Shown: piece by piece, positions 35,795 through 43,272 of the stretch
Layout: each line of letters begins with the position of its first letter
Position numbering within the stretch: the first letter of the stretch is position 1
Assembly: GCF_002929495.1 (NCBI RefSeq)
Contig: NZ_PJJJ01000031.1
Coordinates: forward strand, 62,001-126,000
Direction: 5' to 3'
DNA length: 64,000 bases
DNA from: Cryobacterium sp. Y82
GTDB taxonomy: Bacteria > Actinomycetota > Actinomycetes > Actinomycetales > Microbacteriaceae
Notes under the pieces: generated by a model
What the model was told of the DNA's origin: nothing
What the model saw: the letters and a program-made list of their open reading frames with translations, nothing else
Database searches by the model: none
Program-made: the position numbers and the translations under genes

Positions 35795-35820
35795 CTAACT
35801 TGGTTAGTTATTCTAATCAA
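35795..35820. promoter_or_regulatory. Overlapping inverted repeats, candidate MarR/CrtR operator
   Basis: CTAAC-TTG-GTTAG (35795-35807) overlaps TTGGTTAG-TTATT-CTAATCAA (35800-35820; 8-base arms with one mismatch) in the gap between the MarR gene and idi. TATTCT (35809-35814) inside it fits a -10 box for idi, so a bound repressor would block the crt promoter. Operator assignment is inferred. Confidence 0.55.
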
Positions 35821-35850
35821 GATCAGGCTAAAACCGACAAGGGGGCCCGC

Positions 35851-36396
35851 GTGGAGACCACAAACGCTCTTGATGAACATGTAATTCTTCTCGATGAGGA
35901 GGGCCGTCACATTGGCACGGCGCCGAAGTACAGCGTGCACGGAGCGGACACTGTGCTGCACCTGGCATTTTCCTGCTACGTCTTCAACCCGCTTGGCGAG
36001 GTGCTCGTCACCCGCCGCGCGCTGACTAAGAAGGCGTGGCCGGGAGTATGGACCAACTCCTTTTGTGGGCATCCGCTGCCCGCTGAACCACTGACGCAGG
36101 CTGTCACCCGCCGGGCCACCTTTGAACTCGGACTTGAGCTCGAGCTCGACACTCTCGACCTGGCGCTGCCTCTGTTCCGTTACCGTGCCACTGACAGCAG
36201 CGGAGTCGTCGAAAACGAAATCTGCCCGGTCTACCTCGCCACAACCGTGCAGGAGCCGACTCCGAACCCTGACGAGGTCGCCGAGTTCACCTGGACGCGA
36301 CCGGCAGACCTGTCCCGTGCGGTGGCGGATGCCCCGTGGGCCTTTAGTCCGTGGATGGCGTTGCAGGTGCAACAGCTGGAGAGTTTTCGTGCTTGA
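35851..36396 (+). CDS. idi: Isopentenyl-diphosphate delta-isomerase, type I
   Basis: Interconverts isopentenyl and dimethylallyl diphosphate, supplying the C5 starter for carotenoids. The 181-residue Nudix-fold product has the catalytic cysteine motif TNSFCGHPLP and the glutamate-bearing ENEICPVYLA, both typical of type I enzymes. GTG 35851 has GGGGG five bases upstream and gives the usual length; the in-frame start at 35800 lies within the operator. It is the first gene of the crt operon and overlaps crtE by 8 bases. Confidence 0.95.
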   Translation: METTNALDEHVILLDEEGRHIGTAPKYSVHGADTVLHLAFSCYVFNPLGEVLVTRRALTKKAWPGVWTNSFCGHPLPAEPLTQAVTRRATFELGLELELDTLDLALPLFRYRATDSSGVVENEICPVYLATTVQEPTPNPDEVAEFTWTRPADLSRAVADAPWAFSPWMALQVQQLESFRA

Positions 36397-37435
36397 CACG
36401 GTTGCGAAAGGCGTCGAGACCGAGCTCACCCGTTTTTTTGCCACGGCACGACTGCGGGCGACTGACTATGGCGAACACTATGTTGCCCTCTGGGATTCTC
36501 TGGAGCAGGCCAGCAGCGGCGGTAAACGGGTACGGCCCGCCCTCGTACTGGCGGCTTATGCCGGTTTCGGTGGGCGCGATCAGGCCCTAGTGTCACCGGT
36601 CGCGGTGAGCTTCGAACTGTTACACACGGCGTTCCTGATTCACGACGATGTGATTGACCGCGACCTGGCCCGGCGCGGAGTGGCCAACATCGCCGGCCGA
36701 TTCAACGACCGCGCTCTCGCGCACGGAGCCGCCACTGATCAGGCCGGTGTTTGGGGCACCGCTGCGGCCATTCTCGCGGGCGACCTCGCGCTGAGTGAAG
36801 CGCATCGCGCGCTCGCGAAACTGCCGGTCGACGTGCCCACTCGGCTGCGGCTGCTCGACTTGCTCGACCGAGCAGTCTTCGTCTCGGCCGCCGGGGAGTT
36901 GGCCGACGTGACCAACAGCTCGGCGGAACATCCGCTCACCGTGGCCGAGGTCATCGCCACGCTGGAGAATAAGACCGCCGTCTACTCGTTCGAAGCGCCA
37001 TTACAGGCCGGGGCCGTGCTGGCCGGCGCGTCGGCCGAGGCAATTCGCCTGCTCGGGCACTACGGACGCCTCGTCGGGGTGGCTTTTCAGCTCACCGACG
37101 ATTTGCTCGGTGTATTTGGCGACCCCGTCAAGACCGGCAAGAGTGTCACCGCCGACTTGCGGGAGGGCAAACAGACCGCGCTGATCGCCCACGCCGGCGG
37201 CACCCAGAGTTGGTCGCTGATTGCGCCCTACCTCGGCAAGATCGATCTCAGCGACGAGGAGGCCGAGCGGGCGCGGGAGCACCTGCGGGCGTGCGGTGCG
37301 AAAGCGGCCGCTGAGGGGCTTGCCTACGACCATTCCCGTCTGGCGGTCGAAACACTCAACCCGGCAATCATCCCCAGAGACCTGCGGGCGAGCCTGATCG
37401 AGCTGGCCGAGACCGCCGTGAATCGGGCCCGCTAG
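36389..37435 (+). CDS. crtE: Geranylgeranyl diphosphate synthase CrtE
   Basis: Makes the C20 precursor for phytoene. The 348-residue trans-isoprenyl synthase has GGKRVRPALVLAAYAG, the first aspartate motif in LIHDDVIDRDLARRG (Asp86, Asp87, Asp90) and the second in FQLTDDLLGVFGD, with GKQTALIA after it. GTG 36389 overlaps the idi stop; a longer open frame upstream in the idi gene is out of register with idi and has no support. The stop overlaps the crtB start (TAGTG). C20 specificity follows from operon context. Confidence 0.92.
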   Translation: MLDTVAKGVETELTRFFATARLRATDYGEHYVALWDSLEQASSGGKRVRPALVLAAYAGFGGRDQALVSPVAVSFELLHTAFLIHDDVIDRDLARRGVANIAGRFNDRALAHGAATDQAGVWGTAAAILAGDLALSEAHRALAKLPVDVPTRLRLLDLLDRAVFVSAAGELADVTNSSAEHPLTVAEVIATLENKTAVYSFEAPLQAGAVLAGASAEAIRLLGHYGRLVGVAFQLTDDLLGVFGDPVKTGKSVTADLREGKQTALIAHAGGTQSWSLIAPYLGKIDLSDEEAERAREHLRACGAKAAAEGLAYDHSRLAVETLNPAIIPRDLRASLIELAETAVNRAR

Positions 37436-38355
37436 TGAGCCAACGCATGAGCCACCTGCCAGCCGTGCCAGTGCGAATGCGCTCTGATACGAATTTATAC
37501 AAGTACGCGCAGACGGCGCAGGCCAGTTCGACAACGGTGATCGGACATTATTCCACCTCGTTTGGACTCGCCGCTCGGCTGCTGAGCGCCCAGGTGCGCA
37601 CGCCCGTACGCACGATCTATGCCCTGGTCCGTATTGCCGACGAGATCGTCGACGGAGCTGCGGCGGAGGCCGGCGTCTCGGTTGCCGAACAGCGGCAGCT
37701 GCTCGACGAGCTCGAAATCGAGACCGAACGCGCGATCGTGCGCGGCTACAGCACCAATCTCGTGGTGCACGCTTTCGCCTCGACGGCCAGGCAGTGCGGC
37801 ATCGACTCCAGCCTGATCGCACCCTTTTTCGCGTCGATGCGCCGCGATCTCGATCCGACCCCATTTAGCGCCGAAGGCGTCGCCGAGTACATTTACGGCT
37901 CTGCGGAAGTGATCGGGCTCATGTGCCTGCGCTGTTTCGTGCACGGAACCCCGCGCAGCGCCACCGAACTGGGCTTGCTTGAAGATGGCGCACGCCACCT
38001 CGGTGCTGCGTTTCAGAAGATCAACTTTCTGCGCGACCTGTCATGTGATCGCGAGATACTCGGCCGCAACTACTTTCCGGGGGTCGATCCCCTCAACCTC
38101 AGCGACGAACAGAAGAACGTCATTCTGGATGACATCGACGCCGATTTGTCCATTGCCAGCGCTGTTTTGCCGTTGTTGCCGCCCGGTTGCCGGCGGGCCG
38201 TGGCCGCGGCCCAAGGGCTGTTCACTCGGTTGTCCAAGCGGTTGCGGTCGACCCCGGCCGATCAGTTATTACGCTCCCGCGTGCGGGTGCCAGATGGAGA
38301 GAAACTCATGATCGCACTGACCTCGAGCATCGGCCCCGGCGCGTGGAAGCGATGA
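37435..38355 (+). CDS. crtB: Phytoene synthase CrtB
   Basis: Condenses two geranylgeranyl diphosphates to phytoene, the first committed carotenoid step. The 306-residue product has YSTSFGLAARLLS, the first aspartate motif YALVRIADEIVDG, the EYIYGSAEVIGLMC block and the second motif FQKINFLRDLSCDREILGRNYFP. GTG start overlaps the crtE stop. An in-frame ATG three codons in (37444 region) could also serve. Confidence 0.94.
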   Translation: MSQRMSHLPAVPVRMRSDTNLYKYAQTAQASSTTVIGHYSTSFGLAARLLSAQVRTPVRTIYALVRIADEIVDGAAAEAGVSVAEQRQLLDELEIETERAIVRGYSTNLVVHAFASTARQCGIDSSLIAPFFASMRRDLDPTPFSAEGVAEYIYGSAEVIGLMCLRCFVHGTPRSATELGLLEDGARHLGAAFQKINFLRDLSCDREILGRNYFPGVDPLNLSDEQKNVILDDIDADLSIASAVLPLLPPGCRRAVAAAQGLFTRLSKRLRSTPADQLLRSRVRVPDGEKLMIALTSSIGPGAWKR

Positions 38356-39959
38356 CACGCACCATCGTGATCGGTGGCGGTATCGCCGGTCTGGCCAGCG
38401 CCGCCCTGCTGGCCCGCGAAGGCCACGACGTCACGCTGCTGGAATCCCAGGCGGAACTCGGCGGGCGTGCCGGACTGTGGGAGGCCGAAGGATTCCGCTT
38501 CGATACCGGCCCGTCGTGGTACCTGATGCCCGAGGTTTTCGAGCACTTCTACCGTTTGTTCGGCACGAGCGCGGCGGAGCAGCTCGACCTCGTGAAACTG
38601 GATCCCGGCTACCGGGTGCTCTTTGAGGGCGATACCCAGCCGGTTGATATTCGCAGCGACCGCGCCGCAAACATCCGCTTGTTCGAGTCGGTGCAACCGG
38701 GCGCCGGCCGAGCGCTCGACCGCTACCTCGACTCGGCCATCGAAACCTACGACATGGCCGTGAAACGGTTTTTGTACTCGAGCTTTGAGTCGTTCCGACC
38801 GTTTCTGGTACCCGACGTGCTGCGGCGCCTGGCGCGGTTGGCTCGACTGCTGATGCAGCCACTCGACAAGTTCATCGCCGGGTATGTGCGGGACCCGCGA
38901 CTGCGTCAGATTCTCGGGTATCCGGCCGTTTTTCTGGGGTCCGCGCCGAACCTGACACCGTCGATGTACCACTTGATGAGCCATCTCGACCTCGCCGACG
39001 GGGTGCTCTACCCGCAGGGCGGCTTCAGCACGCTGATCGAGAGCATCGCCTCAATCGCCCGCGCCGAAGGTGTTCAAATTATCGCCGAAGCGCGAGTGAG
39101 CGCCATTCGAGCCCGCGCCGACAAGACGGTGCACGGGGTCAGTTACATCGACAGCTCCGGACAACAGCAAGACCTCGACGCCGACATCGTGGTGTCGTCC
39201 GCCGACCTGCACCATACCGAGACCGAACTGGTTCCCGCCGAGTTGCAGACGTATCCGGAGCGTTGGTGGGACAAGCGTATGTCGGGTCCCGGTGCCGTGC
39301 TGGTCATGCTCGGCGTGAGCGGCCCACTGCCCCAGCTGCAGCACCACTCCTTGTTTTTCACGACCGACTGGGGCACGAACTTCAAACAGATCTTCGGCAA
39401 GAAGACCTCCGTACCGTCCCCGGCCTCGCTGTACGTGTGTATGCCGAGCGCGACCGACCCCTCGGTCGCGCCTGCCGGCGACAGCAACCTGTTCATGCTG
39501 GTGCCCGTACCGGCCGATGTCGCTCTCGGTGCTGGGGGCATCAACGGCACCGGTTCGGCCACGATCGAGCTCATAGCGGATGCCGCCATCGCGCAGGTCG
39601 CCCAGTGGGCCGGCATACCCGACCTCGGCGAACGCGTCACGGTGCGACGCACGGTCGGCCCGGCCGACTTCGCCGACGACCTGAACAGCTGGAAGGGCGG
39701 CGCCCTTGGCCCAGCGCACACCCTGCGGCAAAGTGCTTTCCTGCGCGGAACGAACATGTCCAAGAAGATTGCGGGTCTTTACTATGCCGGCGGTACCACC
39801 ATCCCCGGTATCGGCCTGCCGATGTGCCTGATCAGCGCTGAAATCCTGCTCAAAAGGATTCGGCATGACACCACGACGGAACCGCTCGCCGAGCCGCTGC
39901 CGGCACGCTACGCGGGCCCGGACGCGGCCTCAGCGGAGTCTGCGCACAGGCGGTCGTGA
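38352..39959 (+). CDS. crtI: Phytoene desaturase CrtI
   Basis: FAD-dependent desaturase turning phytoene into lycopene. The 535-residue product begins with the dinucleotide-binding fold TIVIGGGIAGLASAALLAREGHDVTLLES (glycines 8-13), has GGRAGLWEAEGFRFDTGPSWYLMP and the C-terminal carotenoid desaturase signature LYYAGGTTIPGIGLPMCLISAE. The ATG overlaps the crtB stop (ATGA); a longer open frame into crtB is not supported. With elongase and cyclase genes downstream, lycopene is an intermediate. Confidence 0.95.
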   Translation: MTRTIVIGGGIAGLASAALLAREGHDVTLLESQAELGGRAGLWEAEGFRFDTGPSWYLMPEVFEHFYRLFGTSAAEQLDLVKLDPGYRVLFEGDTQPVDIRSDRAANIRLFESVQPGAGRALDRYLDSAIETYDMAVKRFLYSSFESFRPFLVPDVLRRLARLARLLMQPLDKFIAGYVRDPRLRQILGYPAVFLGSAPNLTPSMYHLMSHLDLADGVLYPQGGFSTLIESIASIARAEGVQIIAEARVSAIRARADKTVHGVSYIDSSGQQQDLDADIVVSSADLHHTETELVPAELQTYPERWWDKRMSGPGAVLVMLGVSGPLPQLQHHSLFFTTDWGTNFKQIFGKKTSVPSPASLYVCMPSATDPSVAPAGDSNLFMLVPVPADVALGAGGINGTGSATIELIADAAIAQVAQWAGIPDLGERVTVRRTVGPADFADDLNSWKGGALGPAHTLRQSAFLRGTNMSKKIAGLYYAGGTTIPGIGLPMCLISAEILLKRIRHDTTTEPLAEPLPARYAGPDAASAESAHRRS

Positions 39960-40279
39960 GCGTTCTGTACCTGCTGGCGTTGCTCGTGGCGCTAGGAGGT
40001 ATGACCGTTCTGGATTGGCGCTTCCACCTCTTCTTCTGGTGCTCGCCCCTCCGGGCCACCCTGGTGCTCGGCATCGGGGTGTTGTTCTTTCTCGTCTGGG
40101 ACCTCGCCGGTATCGGCCTCGGCATTTTCTACCGGGGTGAGACCACGCTGATGACCGGCGTGCAGCTGGCGCCGGAACTGCCGCTCGAGGAACTCTTCTT
40201 CCTCATTTTTCTCTGCTATCTGACGATGAATCTCGTGCAGGCTACCCGACTCGTACTGGCGCGGCGGGCAGCGCGATGA
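39956..40279 (+). CDS. crtYe: Lycopene cyclase subunit A (CrtYe type)
   Basis: Small membrane protein of 107 residues with three membrane segments and the conserved PELPLEELFFL near its end, the signature of the heterodimeric cyclases of actinobacteria (CrtYc/CrtYe/CrtYg). With the next gene it forms an active cyclase acting on lycopene or on its elongated C50 derivative. Whether the rings are epsilon, beta or gamma cannot be read from the sequence, so the Ye name is by analogy with decaprenoxanthin producers. GTG overlaps the crtI stop (GTGA). Confidence 0.85.
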   Translation: MSVLYLLALLVALGGMTVLDWRFHLFFWCSPLRATLVLGIGVLFFLVWDLAGIGLGIFYRGETTLMTGVQLAPELPLEELFFLIFLCYLTMNLVQATRLVLARRAAR

Positions 40280-40596
40280 CGTATTTGTTGTTGAATGCGG
40301 TCTTCCTCGTCGTTGCCGCGCTGGTGGCCGTCGTGGCGGCGAAGCGCCGGCTCATCCCGGTTCGTCTCGTCTCAGCCGTGGCTGGTGCGCTCACGCTCAC
40401 GCTGCTGCTCACTGCCGTGTTCGATAACCTGATGATCGGGGCTGGACTGTTCAGCTACGACCCAGAGCACATTTCGGGTGTGTTGATCGGCCTCGCCCCG
40501 ATCGAAGATTTTGCGTACCCACTGGCCGCGGCGATTCTGCTTCCGGCGCTGTGGGTGATTTCGGGCGGTACCAGGTTAGGACGAACGGATGACTGA
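40276..40596 (+). CDS. crtYf: Lycopene cyclase subunit B (CrtYf type)
   Basis: Second small cyclase subunit, 106 residues with three membrane segments and the LIGLAPIEDFAYPLAA motif equivalent to PELPLEE in the partner. Short overlapping genes of equal length are typical of this heterodimeric cyclase. ATG overlaps the previous stop (ATGA), and its own end overlaps crtEb by 8 bases, ensuring balanced synthesis. Ring type is uncertain as for subunit A. Confidence 0.85.
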   Translation: MTYLLLNAVFLVVAALVAVVAAKRRLIPVRLVSAVAGALTLTLLLTAVFDNLMIGAGLFSYDPEHISGVLIGLAPIEDFAYPLAAAILLPALWVISGGTRLGRTDD

Positions 40597-41488
40597 GCAG
40601 ATCGGTACCACAGGATGGAAAACCCGGCAGGTCGTGTTGTCGTCGCGGCCGCTCAACTGGGTCAACACGGCTTTTCCCTTTGCCGCCGCGTATGTGGTGA
40701 CCAGCGGGCGCATCGACGCGATGTTGATCGTGGGCACGCTGTTCTTCCTCATTCCCTACAACCTGCTCATGTACGGCATCAACGACGTCTTCGACTACGA
40801 GTCGGATTTGCGCAATCCACGAAAAGGCGGCGTTGAGGGCGCACTCCTGCACCCTGCACTGCACCAAACGGTCATCGCTGCGGGGGTCGTTTCGGCGGTA
40901 ATTGTGGGCGGGGCGATGGTCGTGTTGGCGGGAGCGGGGCATCCGCTCTCCTGGGTGGTGATTGCCGTAAGCCTGTTCGCGGTCGTGGCCTACTCGGTGC
41001 GCGGGCTGCGGTTCAAGGAACGGCCCCTCCTGGACTCGATCACCTCGAGTACCCACTTTCTCAGCCCCGCCGTGTACGGGCTCGTGGTGGCCGGCGCCAC
41101 AGTCGACTTCGGGCTGCTCGCCCTACTCGCGGCGTTCTTTCTATGGGGAATGGCCAGCCACGCCTTCGGCGCGGTGCAGGACATCGAGCCCGACCGCCAG
41201 GCCGGGATTGCGTCGATCGCAACCGCGCTCGGTGCCTCGCAAACCGTGCGGCTCGCAATCACTTTCTGGACCGTGGCCGGCCTGCTCATGCTCGCCACCC
41301 CTTGGCCGGGGCCGCTCGCGGCGGCGCTGGCCGTTCCCTACATTCTGGCGGTGCTGCCGTTTTGGTCGGTTCGGGACGAGCAGTCGGAGCTCGCGAACCG
41401 TGGCTGGAAACGTTTTCTGTGGCTCAATTTCTTCACCGGTTTTCTCTCGACGCTGCTGCTGATCGTGTGGACGCGGCAGGGCGCCTGA
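40589..41488 (+). CDS. crtEb: Lycopene elongase (UbiA-family prenyltransferase) CrtEb
   Basis: Membrane prenyltransferase adding two C5 units to lycopene to give flavuxanthin-type C50 carotenoids. The 299-residue product has about eight membrane segments, the first aspartate motif YGINDVFDYESD and the second AVQDIEPDRQAGIASIAT, as in UbiA proteins. Position after the cyclase genes as last gene of the crt operon supports the lycopene substrate over quinone synthesis. Confidence 0.9.
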   Translation: MTEQIGTTGWKTRQVVLSSRPLNWVNTAFPFAAAYVVTSGRIDAMLIVGTLFFLIPYNLLMYGINDVFDYESDLRNPRKGGVEGALLHPALHQTVIAAGVVSAVIVGGAMVVLAGAGHPLSWVVIAVSLFAVVAYSVRGLRFKERPLLDSITSSTHFLSPAVYGLVVAGATVDFGLLALLAAFFLWGMASHAFGAVQDIEPDRQAGIASIATALGASQTVRLAITFWTVAGLLMLATPWPGPLAAALAVPYILAVLPFWSVRDEQSELANRGWKRFLWLNFFTGFLSTLLLIVWTRQGA

Positions 41489-41524
41489 GCGTTCGATTCG
41501 AGTACTTTCTATTACAGTGAACAG

Positions 41525-41902
41525 ATGGAGCTAACATCTGCCCGCGTCGACAGTTGGAGCTGGGGTGTGCGCCTGTTCAAGACCCGCTCGATGGCCACGA
41601 CCGCCTGCCGCGCCGGACATGTGCGGGTGAACGGCGACAAGGCCAAGGCCGCGCAGGCCCTGCGTATCGGCGATGAGGTGCGTGTGCGCTCTGATGGCTT
41701 CGACCGGGTGCTGATCGTGTCACGCCTCGTGGTGAAACGGGTTGGAGCCGGTGTGGCTGCCGAATGCTATGTCGATAAGACTCCCCCGCCGCCGCCACGC
41801 GAGGAGGTAGCTCTGGTGCCTATGCGTGACCGCGGCGCCGGGCGGCCGACCAAACGTGAACGCCGGGAGATTGATGAGCTGCGCGGGCACGTCAACGAGT
41901 GA
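41525..41902 (+). CDS. S4-domain RNA-binding protein (Hsp15/HslR-like)
   Basis: A 125-residue cytoplasmic protein with an N-terminal S4 RNA-binding domain (RVDSWSWGVRLFKTRSMATTACRAGHVRVNGDKAKAAQALRIGDEVRVR) and a basic Pro-rich and Arg/Glu-rich C-terminal tail. E. coli Hsp15 binds stalled 50S subunits carrying nascent chains. It is convergent with csrA, and its stop codon lies in the shared hairpin at 41899. A role in carotenoid or flagellar work is not indicated. Confidence 0.85.
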   Translation: MELTSARVDSWSWGVRLFKTRSMATTACRAGHVRVNGDKAKAAQALRIGDEVRVRSDGFDRVLIVSRLVVKRVGAGVAAECYVDKTPPPPPREEVALVPMRDRGAGRPTKRERREIDELRGHVNE

Positions 41903-41924
41903 CGGATGCTGTAGCAGCCGTCAC
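41899..41924. terminator. Bidirectional hairpin between the S4 gene and csrA
   Basis: GTGACGG (41899-41905) pairs with CCGTCAC (41918-41924); inside, CTG and CAG can add three more pairs around a TAG loop. It spans the S4-gene stop and lies 10 bases beyond the csrA stop. No T run follows, so termination is probable but not certain. It would mark the end of the long flagellar transcript. Confidence 0.5.
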
Positions 41925-41934
41925 TGGATCGGTT

Positions 41935-42246
41935 TCAGGCCTCTGCAGTCGGGTTCGGCAGCCGAGGTGTCGCGGTTTGCGGCTGGGGCTGACTCGACTG
42001 GGCTGATTGCAACGCGGCGAGAACTTCCAGCGACCTCTTGATTCGATCTTCGGCTGCAGTGTCGATCTGGCTTGCTGCGAGGTTGGCCTCACTGACCGCG
42101 CGCACGACCTCGTCGCGTTGAATCTTCACGCCCCGTGGTGCGTCGATTCCGATGCGCACGCTGTCGCCGCGGGCGTCAAGCACGGTGATGACGATATCGT
42201 CACCGATGAGGATCTTTTCCCCCGGTTTGCGTGTCAGAACGAGCAT
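41935..42246 (-). CDS. csrA: Carbon storage regulator CsrA with C-terminal extension
   Basis: RNA-binding translational regulator that recognises GGA motifs in hairpin loops. The first 55 residues match CsrA closely (MLVLTRKPGEKILIGDDI and VRIGIDAPRGVKIQRDEV); the RNA-contacting Leu4 and Arg44 are present. The product is 103 residues against about 60-75 in most CsrA, with a Gln/Pro/Ala-rich tail from about residue 75. It is the last gene of the flagellar cluster; in Bacillus CsrA represses flagellin translation and is sequestered by FliW. No fliW lies in the window. Candidate target hairpins precede flgB. Confidence 0.95.
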   Translation of the reverse strand: MLVLTRKPGEKILIGDDIVITVLDARGDSVRIGIDAPRGVKIQRDEVVRAVSEANLAASQIDTAAEDRIKRSLEVLAALQSAQSSQPQPQTATPRLPNPTAEA

Positions 42247-42255
42247 CTTTCCAGC

Positions 42256-43272
42256 CTACCGTTCGCGCTCGCCTGGTCGGGAATGCGGCGCGGCCGCGCG
42301 ACGGCCAGTCGGCGCCGCGGCCGCCCGCCCGTCCATCCACTCCACCGGCAGGCCCAGGTCGTCGACAGTGGCCGGTGAGGTCGTGAACTGCCGGCCGAGC
42401 GCAGCGACCGCGTGCACCTGAACGCTGGTGAGCACCATGTTGACCCAGCGGATGGTGTCCTCTGCTTTTCGACTCGCGTCAACGACCACCCAGACCTGGT
42501 CCGCACCGATCTCGGTGAGCGCTGCCGCACGCGCAAGCGCGTCAGAGGCGGGTTCGAGCCCGTAGGCGATGAACGTGCTGTGGCCGATCTCCACGCCCTG
42601 GGCCCTGGCCAGCATGGCACCGCGCCGGTCATAGACCCGCTCTGTGCCGTCCTGCGGCAGCGTGCCGGAGGTGCGAAGGTCGCCCGCACCGGCCACGCGC
42701 AGCATCAGGCGCGCGATCGTGAGGGGGTCGTCCTCCAGTCCAATGATCAAGACCAGGTCCCCCGGCCTCGTAAGCGGGGTCGGTACCGGCGGGCGCGTAA
42801 GTGTCGGCGCTGGTGCAACGGGTGTAGGGGCAGGTGCCGAAGCGGATGCCGCAGTCGGAGCTCCTCGTGCTCCCCTGACCGGCTCAGGTTCCACAGCCGC
42901 AACAGCACCGCGGCCGGTGGCAAAGGTGAGTTCGTCCATGAGCCTGGCGAACGTGTCGGACGCGGTCGACAGCTGCGGCGACACCTGAGTGGGGTGCATC
43001 CTTAATTCGGTCTCGTCGGCGTCGTCGAGCAGCGCCGCTATGCCCAGCCGGGCCGAAATATCAAGGCCGGTGTGCGCCGATTTCTTGCGCTGTTCCGGTT
43101 CCTTGACCTCGACCGTGATCTCATAGTACTGGCGCGCGAAGAAGCCGCGGATGCCGCCGACGGTGACCCGCTCCGCGGCGATGATGGTGGCATTGGCGCC
43201 GTGCTCGGCGACGGCGCGTTCCTTCAACTCCCGCAGTGTTGGACCCTCAAGCAGAAATCGTTTCGGCTCCAC
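42256..43272 (-). CDS. FlhF-like protein with degenerate P-loop
   Basis: A 338-residue protein directly after flhA, where FlhF is usual. Residues 1-55 (KRFLLEGPTLRELKERAVAEHG, then GGIRGFFARQYYEITVEV) resemble the FlhF N-terminal region. A Pro/Ala-rich linker (about 125-170) leads to an SRP-GTPase-like domain, but where FlhF has GPTGVGKT this protein reads GLEDDPLT (178-185), so the Walker A lysine is missing. Later VWVVVDASRKAEDTIRW is consistent with the same fold. It is therefore probably a non-hydrolysing relative that might position the flagellum or scaffold FlhA. GTG 43272 overlaps flhA by 26 bases; a start at 43293 is possible. Confidence 0.65.
   Translation of the reverse strand: MEPKRFLLEGPTLRELKERAVAEHGANATIIAAERVTVGGIRGFFARQYYEITVEVKEPEQRKKSAHTGLDISARLGIAALLDDADETELRMHPTQVSPQLSTASDTFARLMDELTFATGRGAVAAVEPEPVRGARGAPTAASASAPAPTPVAPAPTLTRPPVPTPLTRPGDLVLIIGLEDDPLTIARLMLRVAGAGDLRTSGTLPQDGTERVYDRRGAMLARAQGVEIGHSTFIAYGLEPASDALARAAALTEIGADQVWVVVDASRKAEDTIRWVNMVLTSVQVHAVAALGRQFTTSPATVDDLGLPVEWMDGRAAAAPTGRRAAAPHSRPGERER

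Noticed and set aside
35770-36444. Upstream part of the 405-codon minus-strand frame that contains the MarR gene
   Set aside because: It would run through the crt promoter and idi; the translated part looks non-coding, while MarR homology starts near 35769.
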